Positions 49,431-52,004 of a DNA stretch of 52,004 nt are shown one piece after another; position 1 is the stretch's first letter; each line of letters starts with the position of its first letter. A model generated the notes under the pieces. The model was not told the DNA's origin, did not search any database, and saw nothing but the letters and a program-made list of their open reading frames with translations. Origin of the DNA: a virus. The position numbers and the translations under genes are program-made. Location of the stretch: IMG/VR virus record IMGVR_UViG_3300009177_000052, positions 1-52,004 of that record. One strand, 5' to 3'.

Positions 49431-49459
49431 GGGGGCGGCTTTCGGGCCGCCCCCTTTTT
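49431..49459 (+). terminator. Rho-independent terminator after gp32
   Basis: GGGGGCGGC / GCCGCCCCC type stem around TTTCGG, followed by TTTTT. Confidence 0.9.
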
Positions 49460-49521
49460 CACCTCTTGAAATGATGACCGCGCGCTTCGCGGAACTGCGT
49501 GCGCGTGGATGAAAGGAATAC

Positions 49522-50628
49522 ATGGCTCAACCCTTCGATCTCGGCAAGCTCCGCAAGGGCATCGACAAGTCTATCCAAGGCTTGTCCTACGGGTTCAATG
49601 ACCCGACGACTTGGCTGAACACCGGCTGCTACGCACTCAACTATCTGATCTGTGACCGTTTCGACGGCGGTGTGCCGCTCGAAGGCAAGTTCACGATGTT
49701 CGCGGGCGACAGCGGCAGCGGCAAATCCTACATCGCTTCGGCGAACCTCATCAAGGACGCGCAGGCCAAAGGCGTCTTTCCGATCCTCGTGGACACGGAA
49801 AACGCGCTCGACGAATCGTGGTTGAATGCCCTCGAAGTCGATACCGACCCCTCCAAGATGATGAAGGTGTCCGGCGCCACCGTCGATGACGTGGCCGCCA
49901 TGCTGGGCATGGTGATCGACCTGTATCGCACCGAAAACGACCCGAAGCCCTACGCCGACCGAGCCAAGGTGCTCATCATCATCGACTCCCTCGGGATGCT
50001 CATCACGCCGAACCAAGAAAAGCAATTCATGGAAGGCGACATGAAGGGCGACATGGGCATCAAGGCCAAGCAGATCACCGCCATGCTGCGCGTGATGATG
50101 GCCAAGATCGCTTCGCAACCCATCGGTCTTCTGGCCACCAACCACGTCTACGACAGCCAAGACCAATACAAGCCGGACACCATTCCGGGCGGCAAGATGT
50201 TGGAATTCGCCTCGTCCGTCATCATTCAGATGAACAAGCTTCTCCTGAAGGAAGACGAGAACGGCGTGAAGCTGACGGACGGCGAAGTCGCGGGCATCAA
50301 GTCTTCGACCGTCGTGCGCAAGTCTCGCTACGCGAAACCCTTCGAAAAGCTGAAGATCAACATCCCCTACGACAAGGGCATGGACCCTTATTCGGGTCTG
50401 TTCGATCTCTTCGAAAAGAAGGGCCTTGTTGTCAAGGACGGACAACGCTGGGTCTACACCTCCCCGGTGACCGGCGAAGTTCTGAAGGACTACAAGAAGA
50501 ACTATCGGACCAACGGCTGGCTTGACCAAATCATGGCCGAGAAGGACGTGTGGGACGTTGAGAAGCCGGGTGTGGAAGGTTTCGACCACACGGAAGGCGC
50601 GAACTACGTTGAAGGTGAGGACGACTAA
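49522..50628 (+). CDS. uvsX: UvsX RecA-like recombinase
   Basis: A 368-residue strand-exchange ATPase. GDSGSGKS (Walker A) is near residue 62, FPILVDTENALDE follows, AKVLIIIDSLGML (Walker B) is near 150, and ITAMLRVMMAKIASQPIGLL then TNHVYDS give the DNA-binding and sensor region. The C-terminus is acidic (YVEGEDD). Good ribosome site (GAAAGGAATAC). The gp32 gene upstream and the UvsY candidate downstream are its known partners in T4 recombination-dependent replication. A 14-bp hairpin follows. Confidence 0.96.
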   Translation: MAQPFDLGKLRKGIDKSIQGLSYGFNDPTTWLNTGCYALNYLICDRFDGGVPLEGKFTMFAGDSGSGKSYIASANLIKDAQAKGVFPILVDTENALDESWLNALEVDTDPSKMMKVSGATVDDVAAMLGMVIDLYRTENDPKPYADRAKVLIIIDSLGMLITPNQEKQFMEGDMKGDMGIKAKQITAMLRVMMAKIASQPIGLLATNHVYDSQDQYKPDTIPGGKMLEFASSVIIQMNKLLLKEDENGVKLTDGEVAGIKSSTVVRKSRYAKPFEKLKINIPYDKGMDPYSGLFDLFEKKGLVVKDGQRWVYTSPVTGEVLKDYKKNYRTNGWLDQIMAEKDVWDVEKPGVEGFDHTEGANYVEGEDD

Positions 50629-50644
50629 CTCCTTGAGATAAGTA

Positions 50645-50678
50645 GAAATTGCACGGACCAACCAGTCCGTGTAATTTC
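50645..50678 (+). terminator. 14-bp hairpin after uvsX
   Basis: GAAATTGCACGGAC / GTCCGTGTAATTTC, perfect save one G.U, with a CAACCA loop. Only a short U-run (TTTC, then CCTTT) follows, so it may terminate weakly or stabilise the 3' end. Confidence 0.6.
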
Positions 50679-50705
50679 ATCCTTTAACCCCAACGAGTAG
50701 TTTAC

Positions 50706-50939
50706 ATGAATAGTGAGAGTAAGGTCGTAGCAGAACTTTGGGATTTGGTCCGAGATCATATTCCAAGCCCCCGGCGTCTTGAAATGGCAATCGCATTTCT
50801 TCGCGCATTTGAGGAATACGGGTTCGATTCTCGGGACATGATCGACATCATGGACGAGGATCAATACCTCTGTCGAGCATTCGCCGACCTTTATGATGTT
50901 GGGGATGAAGACGAAGAAGACGATGAATACGGAGACTAA
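50706..50939 (+). CDS. Small acidic protein, 77 residues
   Basis: Helical (VVAELWDLVRDHIPSPRRLE, AIAFLRAFEEYGFDS) with a strongly acidic tail (DVGDEDEEDDEYGD). It lies between uvsX and the UvsY candidate and is 6 nt from the latter. It could interact with the recombination proteins or mimic DNA by its tail; both are inference. No clear ribosome site; an A/T-rich stretch precedes the ATG. Confidence 0.62.
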   Translation: MNSESKVVAELWDLVRDHIPSPRRLEMAIAFLRAFEEYGFDSRDMIDIMDEDQYLCRAFADLYDVGDEDEEDDEYGD

Positions 50940-50945
50940 GACCTG

Positions 50946-51422
50946 ATGGCTCGCTGGTATGCAAAAGTTGCCGCCGATCCAGTGAACTTCCACAAGGCGC
51001 TGGGCGACGCTCTCGAATACTACTACAACGAATACGAGGACGCTCGCAAAGACCTTACCCCAGACCGAGGAACACGCATCGACGACACGTCTTTGCGTCT
51101 TCCCGGCCTGATTGAGTATCGCTACGGCCAATGGCACGAGCTTGAGGCGATCCTCAAGTTCCTCGAAATCCAGTATGACCGAGTGAAGGGTGAGAAGAAG
51201 CGCCACTTTTACGAGCACTACAATCGCCAACTCTCGGAAAGGTTGGCGGATCAATACGCGGATATTGAACCCGAGGTGGTTCTTCTTCGCGAATTCATTC
51301 AACAGGTCGCTCTCGTTCGGAACATGTTTCTGGGCATCTACAAAGGGCTCGAAGTCCTCCACTTCCAAGTTGGTCATATTATTCAACTACGTAAGGCGGG
51401 CATCGACGACGCTACTTTCTAA
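50946..51422 (+). CDS. uvsY: UvsY-like recombination mediator (candidate)
   Basis: A 158-residue helical protein. The middle (YRYGQWHELEAILKFLEIQY) and the end (QVALVRNMFLGIYKGLEVLH then FQVGHIIQLRKAG) have the helix pattern of T4 UvsY, whose C-terminus also ends in an AIKHIQDMR-type helix. Length is near UvsY (137). T4 UvsY loads UvsX on gp32-coated DNA, and all three genes are neighbours here. Similarity is modest by eye, so the call leans on context. Confidence 0.65.
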   Translation: MARWYAKVAADPVNFHKALGDALEYYYNEYEDARKDLTPDRGTRIDDTSLRLPGLIEYRYGQWHELEAILKFLEIQYDRVKGEKKRHFYEHYNRQLSERLADQYADIEPEVVLLREFIQQVALVRNMFLGIYKGLEVLHFQVGHIIQLRKAGIDDATF

Positions 51423-51455
51423 GAACAGCGATCTGTCGAAGGATTTCAAAAGAAG

Positions 51456-51462
51456 CTAAATA
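51456..51462 (+). promoter_or_regulatory. Late promoter box CTAAATA
   Basis: 25 nt before the ATG at 51488, with CCCGGAGACGAC as ribosome site. Confidence 0.6.
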
Positions 51463-51487
51463 CTGCGGTAGATCGCCCGGAGACGAC

Positions 51488-51994
51488 ATGTCATCTCAAT
51501 CTGTATTCAGCAATCATGCTGGGACAATGTCCGACTCGTATGCCATTGGCAAACGGGGCATTAAACTGCTGCAAGGAACTGCTGATCCTACAGGCGTGGC
51601 GGCCCCGACGGGTAGCCTCTACATTCTCCGTGGCGAAACCACGAATCGCGTTTTCCAAATCGACTCCGGCGGCATTTGGACCGCCCTCCTGTCGCCCGAC
51701 GACATCATTGCGGGTGACGGCATCTCTGTTTCGATGGCGAATGGCCAAGTCACCATCACAGCCGAGACTTCCAAGTATCAGCGGACGTTCACCTCTGGCA
51801 ATTTGTCGAACGGTGTCCTAGTCGTCACGCACAATCTTGGCGAAGATTTCCCGCTGGTTCAAATTTACGACAACAATCGGACGGCTATTCTTCCAGATAG
51901 CGTCGTGACCTACAACGCGAATATTGTGGCGTTGGACTTCACATCTTACGGAAACATTGCTGGCAACTGGACTGCCACAGTAATCTCCAACTAA
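51488..51994 (+). CDS. Fibre-like virion protein, 168 residues
   Basis: N-terminal 80 residues contain APTGSLYILRGETTNRVFQI and GGIWTALLSPDD, a small beta module of fibre-type proteins. The C-terminal 70 residues (TFTSGNLSNGVLVVTHNLGE, then FPLVQIYDNNRTAILP) form a beta-sandwich often found at fibre ends. A late box and good ribosome site support it. Probably a fibre tip or decoration protein. It is complete within the window. Confidence 0.75.
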   Translation: MSSQSVFSNHAGTMSDSYAIGKRGIKLLQGTADPTGVAAPTGSLYILRGETTNRVFQIDSGGIWTALLSPDDIIAGDGISVSMANGQVTITAETSKYQRTFTSGNLSNGVLVVTHNLGEDFPLVQIYDNNRTAILPDSVVTYNANIVALDFTSYGNIAGNWTATVISN

Positions 51995-52004
51995 CACCGT
52001 TCTA

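Overview
The window is part of a large lytic myovirus genome of the T4 superfamily. The phage core set is clear: tail sheath, tail tube, a baseplate/tube-initiator-like protein, head-completion nuclease, both terminase subunits, gp32-type single-strand DNA-binding protein, UvsX and a UvsY candidate, an ATP-dependent DNA ligase, and several fibre or adhesin genes. Base composition is GC-rich (judged by eye, not counted). The host is most likely an alphaproteobacterium. Three things point that way: a circularly permuted tmRNA whose tag reads ANDN...ALAA, a DUF4170-like gene, and a LabA/NYN gene of alphaproteobacterial type. No integrase, repressor or insertion sequence is visible.

Layout. 1-4694: two plus-strand virion proteins, one cut by the window edge and one a long coiled-coil fibre, closed by tandem terminators. 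4983-9726: accessory plus-strand genes (RyR-domain protein, membrane peptide, DNA ligase, SleB-type hydrolase with an in-frame stop, NYN nuclease, CYTH protein). 9769-12916: adenine methyltransferase and TPR-glycosyltransferase (minus), then an ADP-ribosyltransferase-like gene (plus). 12953-16229: minus-strand fibres. 16350-18207: minus-strand translation cassette of seryl-tRNA synthetase, a 61-codon gene and a two-piece tmRNA. 18256-20423: MazG fusion plus a run of small paralogues ending in FKLRW. 20486-22341: minus-strand baseplate genes. 22567-36674: sheath, tube, head completion, small terminase and other late genes on the plus strand, interrupted by minus-strand accessory genes and a candidate non-coding RNA at 27921-28147. 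37212-41042: three minus-strand adhesins (glycine-rich, lectin-like, collagen-like). 41181-51994: large terminase, small early genes, a ligase-like nucleotidyltransferase, an M23 peptidase, a large virion-associated protein, gp32, UvsX/UvsY and a fibre-like protein.

Two promoter classes can be read. A late box, (C/A/G)TAAATA, resembling the T4 late promoter TATAAATA, stands before most structural units. Sigma70-like TTGAC(G/C) -16/17- TAnnnT promoters precede the NYN, ligase-like, gp32-region and 42888 genes. In several accessory genes the late box lies only 4-5 nt before the ATG, so their mRNAs should be leaderless or nearly so.

The most notable system is the serS / 61-codon ORF / tmRNA cassette. 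The tmRNA has a G3:U70 acceptor stem, encoded CCA, a 14-bp linker helix joining the permuted halves, a 14-residue proteolysis tag and a terminator. The second is a 227-nt structured transcript with its own late promoter and terminator and no credible ORF.
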